Assembly (NCBI RefSeq): GCF_000485595.1
Contig: NW_014577707.1
Span: forward strand, 84,149 to 110,053
Reading direction: 5' to 3'
Origin: Priapulus caudatus
Taxonomy: Eukaryota > Priapulida > Priapulimorpha > Priapulimorphida > Priapulidae
Length of the DNA: 25,905 bases
Numbering within the stretch: the stretch's first letter is position 1; every line of letters begins with the position of its first letter. This document shows positions 20,401-25,905 of the stretch, one piece after another. The notes under the pieces are model-generated. The model was given only the letters and a program-made list of their open reading frames with translations, searched no databases and was not told the origin of the DNA. Both the position numbers and the translations under genes were made by a program.

Positions 20401-23400
20401 GCATTCAGCGTCAGAAAGCAGTGTACATCACTCGCGTATTGCTCACACTCACGTACGTGTACATCCACAGACTTGTACATCATTGGCTATTGCTCACACT
20501 CACACGTGTACATCCAGAACTTGTACATCATGCGTAATTGCTGTCACACTGAACGACCGTCGTACATCCAAAGCCTTGTACATCATTGCGTAATTGCTCA
20601 CTACTCAACACGTGTACATCCCAGACTTGTACATCCAATCCGGCGTATTGGCTCACACTCACCGTGTACATCCAGAATCATTGTACCATCATGGCGTATT
20701 GCTCACACTTCACCGTGTAGCATTCCACGAACGTTGTACATCATGCTATTCGCTCACAGACTCCACCGTGTACATCCAGAACTTGTACATCATGCGTATT
20801 GCTCACACTCACCGTGTACATCCAGAACTTGTACATCATGCGTATTGCTCACACTCACCGTGTACATCCAGAACTTGGTGATGGGCGACGTGTAGAACTC
20901 GTGCACCTTCTTGCCGAGCCGCAGCGGCGTTGGCTTCTTCTCCGTCAGCGTCTCGCTGAACCTGCACTCGTCGTGCGCCGACGTCTCGGGCGTCGCCACG
21001 CTGCTCAGTACAGTCTTCTCTGAGATGACTCCCTCCTGCCGACGAACGACAACGCGTAAGAGCCAACGACAGCGCGTTAGACCCGACGACAGCGCGTTAG
21101 AGCCGACGACAGCGCGTTAGAGCCGACGACAATGCGTTAGACCCGACGACAGCGCGTTAGAGCCGACGACAATGCGTTAGACTCGAAGACGACGACGCAG
21201 CTTCATGTGACGACGCATTAGACTCGACAACGACGACGCAGCTTCACGCGACGACGCGTTAGCGCCGACAACGACGACGCAGCTTCACGCGACGACGCGT
21301 TAGCGCCGACAACAACGACGCAGCTTCACGCGACGACGCGTTAGCGGCCCGACAAGCGATGACGCATGCTACACGGCGACGACGTGTTCACGCGCGACAA
21401 GCCGATGACGCATGCTCACTGCGACCACGCGTTAGCTCGCCGACAACCGATTGACCTCAGCTTCACGCACGACCGTTAGCGGCCGACAAGGGAACGATGA
21501 GCGGCAGCTTCACTGCGACGACGCGCATAAGCGCCGACAACTGACGGGAGCGTCAGCTCACGCGACGGACGCGTAGCGCGCGGACGAGACGGATGCCCGC
21601 AGCGTTCACGCAACGACGCCGTAGCGCGACAAACGACCCAGCAGCTCCACGCGTACGACGCGGTTAGCGCTGCGACACACAACGGACGCAGCTTCAGCGC
21701 GACGACGCGTTAGCGCCGACAACCGATGACGCAGCTTACGCGACGACCGCGTTAGCTGCCGACGAACGGACCGCGGGCAGCTCATCCGTCGGGGAGGCGA
21801 GCGTGTTAGCGGCGCGAACTCAACGACGCAGCTTCACGCGACGACGTATACTGCGCGCCGACCAACACGACGCAGCTTCCGCGACGTACGCGTTAGAGCG
21901 ACAACGATGACGCCGCTCTCACCGCGACAGACGCCGTAGCGCCGACCACGAGACGCAGCTCACGCGGACGACGCTGTTAGCTGCGCGACTAACGGATGAC
22001 GCCGCTCTCATTCGAGCGACGCGTTAGCGCCGACAACTAAGCGCCGCAGCTTCACGCTACGACAAGCGTTACGCCGACAAACAAACGACGTCAGCTTCAC
22101 GCCGACGACTGCGTTAGCGCGCGACTAACCAACGACGGGCATGCTTCACGCAATCATACGCGTTAGCGCCGACAACGAGAGACGCCGCTTCACGGACGGA
22201 CGACGTGTTAGCGCCGACAACAACGACGCAGCTTCACGCGACAACGCGTTAGCGCCGACAACAACGACGCAGCTTTCACGCGACAAGCGGTTAGCCGACC
22301 ACAACGATGACGCAGGCTTCACGCGACGAACGCGTTAGCCGCCGACCATAGATGACGCAGCTTCACGGCGTACGGGACGCGTTAGCGCCCGCGACAAAGC
22401 CGGTATGACGCTAGCTTCCAGCGACGAAACGCGTTAGGCCGACAACGCTGACCAGCTTCACGCGACGACGCTCTAGCTGCCGACAACTGGATGACGCAGC
22501 TTCACGCGACGACGCGTTTAGCGCCGTTACAAACCGATGCCGCAGCTTCACAGCGAACGACGTTTAAGCGCCGATCAACGAACCGGCAGCTAGCCTCACG
22601 CGACGACGCGTTAGGCAGCCGACGACAACGCAGCTTCACGCGACGACGCGTTAGCGCCGACGACAACGCAGCTTCACGCGACGACGCGGTCAACCACAAA
22701 CACTGATCCGTGGAGATCAGCGAGAATTTCAACCCCGCCAGGGAGCACACACAACCCCACCCCCCAGAAGGCGCATACCATGCAAACACTCAGTAGACAG
22801 TATCCCACCCCTCGAGGATAGAACACACCTGTCAACTGCACATGTGTAAGTGAATCGTAGCACGGGCTATTCTCATCCATCATGTCTATTCCTGAAATCA
22901 CCTGTCGCCCTATCTTCGCTTAGCAGATCACATAATCACGTGAATGTGCAGTGAAACGGCCATAACTGCCACAAACGTGTATTACCTATACCTTACAGTT
23001 ATGGTGGGGAAGATAAATATGTAGACAGTGCTCAGAATACGTTACGAGATGAGGGACTGAGTTCGGCCTAGAGTATATATATGGCCTAGAGTGCCATATT
23101 ATTAATTTCACATGGTGACATACTGGTTTCTACCTACTATTCTGCAGATAAAATCAACGTTCATTTAGATGAAAGATATTTCGTATTAAAGGGGTATCAA
23201 CCAAAGTTAACTCCTCTAAGCAGAAGATATCCATAAACCTACAATATTCAGGTCGAAGAAATGCAAAACTGAATAAGCAAACGAAACCGGAATCAAACAG
23301 GCAGATAGGAGAAATCATGCACTACTAGTTTTCGCTTCCACACGGTTACACAGCCACACGGAAGCAGTTAATGCCAACGAACAAGTGGGATGGCATTTGA

Positions 23401-25403
23401 CGGCCGCGTCTAAAACGCACCAGCTTAAACTAAGAATCAACGGAAAAAATATTCAGTCGGCAAAAGATGATGATAATACGTCGGCACAAACATCCGCAGT
23501 ACTAGCTGTTGAAGGATGTATGTCTTTTTAACCCTGTACGCGAAGCGAATATGACGAGTCAGCTATAAAAAAACATGCACGGCTTTAGGTATGCAGCTAT
23601 TCATAATTACGTGTATACATCCTAAACACGCCTGACTACCACAAAGCTCAGCAACAAACCATGGGCAGAAACAGGAGGGTCCCCTTGCAAATCATACCAC
23701 TTCACAACCATGAGTGGAAACTACTAGACTCACTCCATACAAGACTGAAACTCTGATACAAACGCCAACAGCCAAACCTCGCTGTAGGGGAGAGAAGAAT
23801 TTTGACATGTCTTGAGTATATATACATTCTTAAGAATGCCACCTTTTTTTTTCACACTAGCCCACCTGTGCCCCCGCCCATGGGCTGTTCTAGCACTGCT
23901 TTTAACATTAGCGCTGGGGAAATCTGCCAAACACTCACACCGATACACACAGCAAATTCAACTCGCCTTCTTGTGACCATGGGAGTGAAATGTGGAAGCT
24001 ACGCCCGCATTAGACGGGTTAGCTTCTGTATTTTTCCACTCCCATCCACCACTGTTGTCCTGCAACTGACTACTGGCTGACTGCAAAACGACAAATACAC
24101 ATGGGCGAGGCAATCACCATACCATCGCTGCTATAGAAACAGCGAGGCAGCAAGTGAGGACCTGTCATCGACATCTCGTTATTTCACCGGTAACTACACG
24201 CCGAGTTCTTTTTCTCCTTCTGACGAATTTGTCACGGATTTCTAAGACAAGAATTGAATGTAAAAACCGAAAATATCATTATTTTGCTACTTGTTAATAA
24301 AATCTATACACTCGTTGTCTTTTGTGCATGAATGTTAAAAATATCAACAGTAATTTGCTACTTTCTTGAATTTAAGGAGAAATTATGTACATGGAATCCT
24401 TGTAGGAGGCATTTTGACATGAGAAAGGTAATACCCTAACCCTAATGGTATACCTATTAGTAAACTAGTTTTTGTGTTATAATTCAATGAGTTGACTACG
24501 TCAGTTAACTACTTTAACCAAGCGAAATCAGGTACCGCACTAACCTGCACTTACTGACCATGCATATACACATATATGTGACAACAGGAAATAAACTGAC
24601 ACGACTGAACTTCCAAACATGCTACATAAAACATGAACAGATATAAGCGATTATTAAAAATCTGCATTGGCAGATTTGTGACATTTGTGTGCATTGCCCA
24701 AAAAACGCACGATTCAATGTGTAATTGCTAATTGTTAATTAATTAAAACGTTATTTTTATTCACTCCTGAACATATGTATAAAACTCTACATACACATGT
24801 TCCTGCGTATATTACATTTCCATCTACGTAAGTAAGCAGCCTTAGTAACTCATCAATAAATATTTAGGATATCTCCGTAGCATAAATTAATATTCAAATT
24901 CAGAAATGATTAGCAAGAAAAATGTGTAGACATAAACAAATTATGTACTCCCTTAATATACTCATCACCCTCTTATTTTATCTTCCTCTTTTTACAGCTA
25001 AATTTGATTAACAAACTTTTTTCTTCACTAATCAACTCATTAAGAGATTTTTAGTCTGCTATCATTTTTATTGTCCCATATTATAAACATTATTAACTCA
25101 GTACAATTAGAACGTTATCTCACTTATTAATTTTTACAGTTCATCACTAATGCCATTCTATCCGGCAGTGAGTGCTTGCGATTTCTTCCCAAATCCAGGC
25201 AGCACACTAACCACACTTCTCTCATTATCGACACCTACTTCATCCATCAGGTCCTCTGGGTTTTGGCTGCTCGCCTCAGAGGAAGTAGAGTCCTCCTCCA
25301 GCTCCAGGTGCTCCTCCTCTGTCTGTGGCATCAGCTGCAGCTCCTCTCTTGTCTTGAACTCGAGCATGAGGATTGTGGGAGGCATGAGCAGTCCCAGCAC
25401 GAC
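6954..25403 (-). CDS. trpm: TRPM1/3-type cation channel, C-terminal 11 exons
   Basis: A tetrameric plasma-membrane non-selective cation channel of the TRPM family; the window holds its last 1,018 residues. Exons (gene order): 25403-25239, 21035-20859, 17977-17849, 17626-17511, 17275-17143, 15069-14895, 14388-14241, 13980-13790, 12173-12041, 11470-11262, 8434-6954. All introns are GT-AG, phases agree at every junction, and the total of 3,057 bases is an exact codon multiple. Approximate fragment residues: pre-S1 LEFK helix 10-20, S1 109-132, S2 140-158, S3 177-194, S4 206-225, S5 241-262, pore GEVFAGDIN 290-298, paired pore-loop Cys, S6 323-347, TRP box WKFQRY near 355, coiled coil 415-500, then a long low-complexity tail with [12 protein letters not shown], a TRPM1/3 signature. 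There is no alpha-kinase domain, unlike TRPM6/7. The N-terminal homology region lies outside the window. Confidence 0.95.
7206..7363 (-). repeat. In-frame coding repeat in the TRPM tail
   Basis: Three tandem units of 54, 45 and 45 bases encode [33 protein letters not shown] and [15 protein letters not shown]. All are multiples of three and keep the frame, so the array is tolerated in a disordered tail. It is not related in sequence to the intronic arrays. Confidence 0.9.
8435..9015 (-). repeat. 44-bp minisatellite carrying the intron 10 acceptor
   Basis: Tandem units spaced exactly 44 bp near exon K (unit starts 8435, 8479, 8523). On the gene strand each ends in TTGCCTGCAATTTTTAG, which is the tract and AG actually used for exon K. 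TGTAACA, about 21 bases upstream, could serve as a branch point. The unit nearest the exon is perfect, the interior (about 8560-8900) is full of small indels, and the far end becomes cleaner again. Confidence 0.9.
9016..9107. other. Short unique segment between two arrays
   Basis: About 90 bases of non-repeated DNA, the only part of intron 10 not made of acceptor-type or donor-type repeats. It may be the original intron core. Confidence 0.5.
9108..11287 (-). repeat. 54-bp minisatellite carrying the intron 10 donor
   Basis: About 40 units of 54 bp. On the gene strand each unit contains the exon J tail (ACCTCCCCCGTACTGTTAG, then ATCACG) followed by GTAAGTAGCTGTAGCAG. GTAAGT is an optimal 5' splice site. 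Units at 10869-11287 and at about 9115-9215 are nearly perfect; those between are riddled with single-base indels. Because the unit is 54 bp, the plus strand has an open frame with an 18-residue period, which I reject as a gene. Reading through the genuine donor meets an in-frame TAG after four codons. Confidence 0.92.
11262..11470 (-). CDS. trpm: TRPM exon J: C-terminal coiled coil
   Basis: 209 bases after CTCCATAG. It reads [27 protein letters not shown] and IHRFM, which is the TRPM assembly coiled coil. The last 25 coding bases (encoding TSPVLLDH) and the donor CACG|GTAAGC are one unit of the 54-bp minisatellite, so the array has intruded into or grown out of coding sequence. Phase 1 agrees with exon K (GAT, Asp). 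Confidence 0.9.
11471..12040 (-). other. TRPM intron 9
   Basis: A 570-base intron from GTAAGT to CATAG. AT-rich, with no array, RNA gene or further exon seen. Confidence 0.7.
12041..12173 (-). CDS. trpm: TRPM exon [10 protein letters not shown] region
   Basis: 133 bases after [29 protein letters not shown] matches the TRPM KVHDFEEQC stretch, and the exon ends at EERIGLINE. The donor AG|GTAAGT is phase 2, giving Arg across the junction. Too short and phase-broken to stand out as an open frame; found by homology. Confidence 0.93.
12551..12587. repeat. Near-perfect hairpin in intron 8
   Basis: AAGAGTATATATGGGAG (12551-12567) is inverted at 12570-12587 with a two-base loop and a single one-base bulge. 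A very tight foldback of this kind often marks a MITE or a recent palindrome. Confidence 0.7.
13200..13556 (+). mobile_element. Interspersed SINE-like repeat (probable)
   Basis: The stretch ends in a GACGGAC-type run (about 13471-13510), then a 14-bp stem hairpin (TAGCTCA...TGAGCTA, 13519-13549) and a short A-rich tail. I associate this combination of GACGGAC run plus TAGCTCA/TGAGCTA hairpin with widespread non-autonomous repeats of marine invertebrates. The 5' boundary is a guess. Confidence 0.45.
13519..13549. repeat. Terminal stem-loop of the interspersed repeat
   Basis: TAGCTCATCTTGAC pairs with GTCAGGGTGAGCTA (two G-T pairs) around a GAT loop. It is a 14-bp stem immediately before an AAAAA tail, as expected of a 3' recognition structure for mobilisation. 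Confidence 0.7.
13790..13980 (-). CDS. trpm: TRPM exon H: TRP helix and post-TRP region
   Basis: 191 bases after CATTGCAG. It reads [20 protein letters not shown] (TRP domain with WKFQRY) and [17 protein letters not shown], then KYCNRRYKG. This wording is closer to the arthropod TRPM proteins I know than to vertebrate ones. The donor A|GTATGT is phase 1 and builds the Lys of KLFLDEED with the next exon. Confidence 0.94.
14241..14388 (-). CDS. trpm: TRPM exon G: pore loop and S6
   Basis: 148 bases after GCTTGCAG. With one base from exon F it reads PECGEEG, a loop with a second Cys (SSVCPGQW), then [20 protein letters not shown] (S6). The two cysteines match the paired pore-loop cysteines of TRPM channels. 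S6 ends NLLIARFN, with Arg where relatives usually have a small hydrophobic residue. The donor GTGAGT is phase 2. Confidence 0.94.
14389..14894 (-). other. TRPM intron 6
   Basis: A 506-base intron splitting the pore loop between exons F and G (GTACGT...TTGCAG). No repeat array or other feature was seen. Confidence 0.7.
14895..15069 (-). CDS. trpm: TRPM exon F: S5 and pore helix
   Basis: 175 bases beginning right after the most gene-proximal minisatellite acceptor (TTGCACAG). [20 protein letters not shown] is S5; [15 protein letters not shown] is the pore helix and filter, with the Glu of GEVFA kept as in divalent-permeable TRPM1/3/6/7 channels. The donor CC|GTACGT is phase 1. The exon's first 13 or so bases are part of the 43-bp repeat unit. 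Confidence 0.95.
15058..15590 (-). repeat. 43-bp minisatellite carrying the intron 5 acceptor, block 1
   Basis: About 12 units. Each unit on the gene strand is a TATTACATGTTG stretch, TTGTTGCGCAG, then GTAGTGGACATGTGCG. The last part is the first coding segment of exon F (VVDMC), so each unit repeats a complete 3' splice site plus exon head. Two variants alternate: TGCGCAG|GTAGTGG and TGCACAG|GCAGCAG. Clean throughout. Confidence 0.93.
15591..16264 (+). repeat. 43-bp minisatellite, inverted block 2
   Basis: The same 43-bp unit and the same two variants, but in the opposite orientation, about 15 units over 674 bases. Switch points are at about 15590 and 16264. Here the splice-site-like sequences lie on the plus strand, so these units offer no acceptor to the TRPM transcript. 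Blocks 1 and 2 together form a long inverted repeat. Confidence 0.93.
16265..16490 (-). repeat. 43-bp minisatellite, block 3 (original orientation)
   Basis: Five or so units back in the block 1 orientation, becoming more divergent toward 16490, where the 44-bp subfamily begins. Confidence 0.85.
16491..16960 (-). repeat. 44-bp divergent subfamily without the AG
   Basis: About ten units of 44 bp (CACTTCAACACGTGATGTG... then CTGCCACCAGTGCAG on the plus strand). They align along most of their length with the 43-bp unit. On the gene strand the splice position reads GCACTG|GTGG instead of GCGCAG|GTAG, so the AG is lost. Most units have an ACACGTGAT E-box-like core. Confidence 0.85.
16961..17142 (-). 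other. Intron 5, donor-proximal unique part
   Basis: Non-repeated AT-rich DNA between the 44-bp array and the exon E donor (GTGAGC at 17142). Nothing further was seen. Confidence 0.6.
17143..17275 (-). CDS. trpm: TRPM exon E: S4 and S4-S5 linker
   Basis: 133 bases after [28 protein letters not shown] is S4, and [14 protein letters not shown] is the S4-S5 linker, nearly identical to TRPM1/3. It ends ATG|GTGAGC in phase 0. Confidence 0.95.
17511..17626 (-). CDS. trpm: TRPM exon D: S2-S3 linker and S3
   Basis: 116 bases after TTCTGTAG. It reads [17 protein letters not shown] and then [19 protein letters not shown], the TRPM SEP-QKI-VWL linker and S3. It ends in phase 2 at the donor GTAAGG. Confidence 0.93.
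17849..17977 (-). CDS. trpm: TRPM exon C: S1-S2
   Basis: 43 codons starting after [29 protein letters not shown] completes S1, and [17 protein letters not shown] forms S2, matching the TRPM LEKIRE motif. The donor GAG|GTGATG is weaker than the others, but the phase and the continuation into the next exon are exact. Confidence 0.93.
17978..18234 (-). other. Intron 2, acceptor-proximal part
   Basis: Begins with the strong tract TTTTTTTGCAG of exon C. It contains CTG-rich triplets near 18190-18225. No exon was seen. Confidence 0.5.
18235..18345. repeat. Tandem duplication of about 56 bp with CA tracts
   Basis: Two copies of a unit starting AAGGCGAGCTGCTGCTGAAT and ending in (CA)n. They differ at two adjacent bases (CA versus TG before CGCG) and in CA-tract length. 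Confidence 0.85.
18460..18728. repeat. Long pyrimidine-rich tract
   Basis: About 270 bases, overwhelmingly C and T on the plus strand (runs of CCCTCC, TTCTCT, CCCCCCCC), hence purine-rich on the TRPM transcript. Such tracts can form triplex DNA. No gene is supported within it. Confidence 0.75.
18946..18973 (-). repeat. Stray copy of the exon B donor unit
   Basis: On the gene strand this reads TCTGGATATACACG|GTGAGTGTGAGC, differing at one position from the exon B end and donor (TCTGGATGTACACG|GTGAGTGTGAGC). It lies about 1.4 kb from the array at 20390-20877 and is embedded in an open minus-strand frame (19331-18897). It could be a dispersed repeat unit or the remains of a duplicated exon end. 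Confidence 0.7.
19105..19151. repeat. Inverted repeat with MITE-like ends
   Basis: GTGGAGACGTGCGCC (19105-19119) faces GGCGCACGTACGTCTCCAC (19133-19151), a stem interrupted by a 4-base insertion. GTCTCCAC with a CACG-type neighbour resembles the ends of the MITE at 6604-6921, so this may be a degenerate or internally deleted relative. Confidence 0.5.
19210..19251. repeat. 21-bp tandem duplication
   Basis: TAAGAACTATCGACAGCTAA plus A occurs twice, exactly adjacent, and a third partial copy follows (TAAG). Confidence 0.85.
20390..20877 (-). repeat. 46-bp minisatellite carrying the intron 2 donor and exon B tail
   Basis: About ten units, spaced exactly 46 bp near exon B (starts 20782, 20828, 20874). 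On the gene strand each holds CAAGTTCTGGATGTACACG, the last 19 coding bases of exon B, followed by GTGAGTGTGAGC, the donor used. Units near exon B are perfect, the interior (about 20530-20770) has many indels, and the far edge is moderately clean. Confidence 0.92.
20859..21035 (-). CDS. trpm: TRPM exon B: linker to start of S1
   Basis: 59 codons, phase 0 at both ends. The end reads [18 protein letters not shown], aligning to the TRPM EFYxAPIxKFW start of S1. Acceptor CGTCGGCAG; donor TACACG|GTGAGT. This exon is boxed in by two minisatellites: a 20/41-bp array abuts its acceptor, and a 46-bp array contains its donor plus its last 19 coding bases. Confidence 0.92.
21039..22690 (-). repeat. 20/41-bp minisatellite at the intron 1 acceptor
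   Basis: It starts with about seven 20-bp units (21041-21180), then passes into 41-bp units up to 22690. On the gene strand the 20-bp unit is CTAACGCGCTGTCGTCGGCT and the genuine acceptor is TCGTTCGTCGGCAG, so the array copies the segment just upstream of the AG, including CTAAC, a good branch-point match. The AG itself is not repeated. Very rich in CpG and ACGCGT. Clean at 21041-21345 and 22600-22690, noisy between. Confidence 0.92.
22691..25238 (-). other. Intron 1, donor-side remainder
   Basis: About 2.5 kb of AT-rich intron running to the exon A donor (GTAGGT at 25238). It holds the hairpin at 23979-24044. I found no additional TRPM exon, though a short phase-0 exon in the poorly conserved acidic linker could be missed. 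Confidence 0.5.
23979..24044 (+). repeat. 66-base imperfect hairpin
   Basis: ATGGGAGTG (23979-23987) pairs with CACTCCCAT (24036-24044), GGAAGCTA with TAGCTTC-, and GCCCG with CGGGT around a CATTAGA loop, with an internal loop midway. Size and shape would suit either a microRNA precursor or a foldback element. No homology to a known microRNA is claimed. Confidence 0.45.
25239..25403 (-). CDS. trpm: TRPM exon A: pre-S1 linker
   Basis: The acceptor TGGTACAG precedes 25403. The 55 codons open with [20 protein letters not shown], matching the TRPM PPxILxLEFK stretch before S1, and continue as an acidic Glu/Ser-rich linker. The chosen donor is GAA|GTAGGT (phase 0). A second phase-0 donor, GTG|GTTAGT, lies about 30 bases further downstream and would add ten residues. 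Confidence 0.85.
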
Positions 25404-25508
25404 CTGTACCACAAGAGTTGAAGAGACCCCATTAGCACAACCATTACCAATGCGTCCTACATTCTTGTCACAAGCGCACGTTAAGCCTAGCACAGACTTG
25501 CAACTTTT

Positions 25509-25545
25509 TCATGTGACTGGGCTGCCGATCAGCCGAGTCACATGA
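25509..25545. repeat. Palindrome with TCATGTGA/TCACATGA ends
   Basis: TCATGTGACT (25509-25518) is exactly inverted at the right end (AGTCACATGA), with an inner GGCTG/CAGCC stem. Each arm holds an E-box of the TCATGTGA type bound by MITF/TFE factors. Confidence 0.6.
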
Positions 25546-25639
25546 GAAATCGCTAGGTCTGCGGGAACGTGCAACTGCGATTCTGGTCGCTTGCATTGTT
25601 TGATTTTCAGCAACTCGTCGCTCCGAAATCGGTGCCGGG

Positions 25640-25690
25640 TAGCTCTAGTACTATAGCCCGCGTACAGTTGCCGCAGGGCTATAGAACATT
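25640..25690. repeat. Short hairpin repeat (MITE-like), copy 2
   Basis: Shares the 20 bases TAGCTCTAGTACTATAGCCC with 8-27 and again has a GGGCTATAG inverted partner (from about 25676). The loop differs entirely from copy 1. Same orientation as copy 1. Confidence 0.55.
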
Positions 25691-25905
25691 CTATTACGAA
25701 TGCTAGGGACCAACCCGCTGGTGGTGACTGGCACTGCTGCAGCACCACCAAAAATTGCCATTTGAAGTTCGTAAATATAATGTTCGTTCACAAGAAATAC
25801 TGCAAGCAGACCATTTCAACGATAGTTAGAGGTTAAATTTTAGTAGCTGATATAACTTAAAGGAACAGTAGCCTCTAGGTTCTAGGGTTATTTTCAGCTA
25901 ATTTA

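Larger units (their letters stand above)
25404..25905. other. TRPM intron upstream of exon A (partial)
   Basis: The acceptor tract for exon A starts here; the preceding exon lies outside the window. It contains a palindrome at 25509-25545 and the second hairpin repeat at 25640-25690. Confidence 0.6.

Noticed and set aside
20347-20895. His/Thr-rich plus-strand frame
   Set aside because: Antisense read-through of the 46-bp donor array, interrupted by indels.
22141-22706. Frames within the CpG-rich array
   Set aside because: Generated by the 41-bp repeat and its indels, with no homology.
24430-24446. Telomere-like CCCTAACCCTAA
   Set aside because: Only two units, no extension; chance or a trivial interstitial repeat.

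Overview
The window is animal nuclear DNA. Its genes have GT-AG introns with conserved phases, long AT-rich introns and spacers, MITE-like elements and minisatellites, and there is no bacterial-style gene packing. Two minus-strand genes can be built from the sequence. The TRPM protein carries wording I associate with ecdysozoan TRPM (EYEQ-PVL, LCH, KYC-R, IHRFM) rather than vertebrate TRPM. Together with the repeat content this suggests a non-insect, possibly marine ecdysozoan such as a priapulid; the taxon is only an inference.

Layout. 1-75: short hairpin repeat. 510-960: 64-bp tandem array. 917-2510 (minus): an oxytocin/vasopressin-type neuropeptide GPCR with an intron between TM6 and TM7. 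2511-6506: gene-poor spacer with a CAG-type microsatellite and a long hairpin. 6507-6925: one partial and one complete TTAA-flanked MITE. 6954-25403 (minus): the last 11 exons of a TRPM1/3-type cation channel, encoding 1,018 residues from just before S1 to the stop codon. Every junction is GT-AG and every phase matches, so the model is self-consistent. The N-terminal TRPM homology region lies beyond 25,905.

The striking feature is the introns. In four of the ten TRPM introns, minisatellites start exactly at a splice junction and carry the junction in their unit. Arrays repeat the 5' splice site plus exon tail (introns 10 and 2), the 3' splice site with or without exon head (introns 10 and 5), or the region just upstream of the AG with a CTAAC branch-point-like motif (intron 1). 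Intron 10 consists almost entirely of copies of its own two ends. The intron 5 array contains a 674-bp internal inversion, so the pre-mRNA could fold into a long double strand next to the pore exon.

Four arrays show a clean-noisy-clean profile, with indels crowding the interior and perfect units at both unique flanks. That looks like unpolished long-read consensus, so copy number and interior divergence should not be trusted. The junction-proximal units are clean, and the junction overlap itself is solid.
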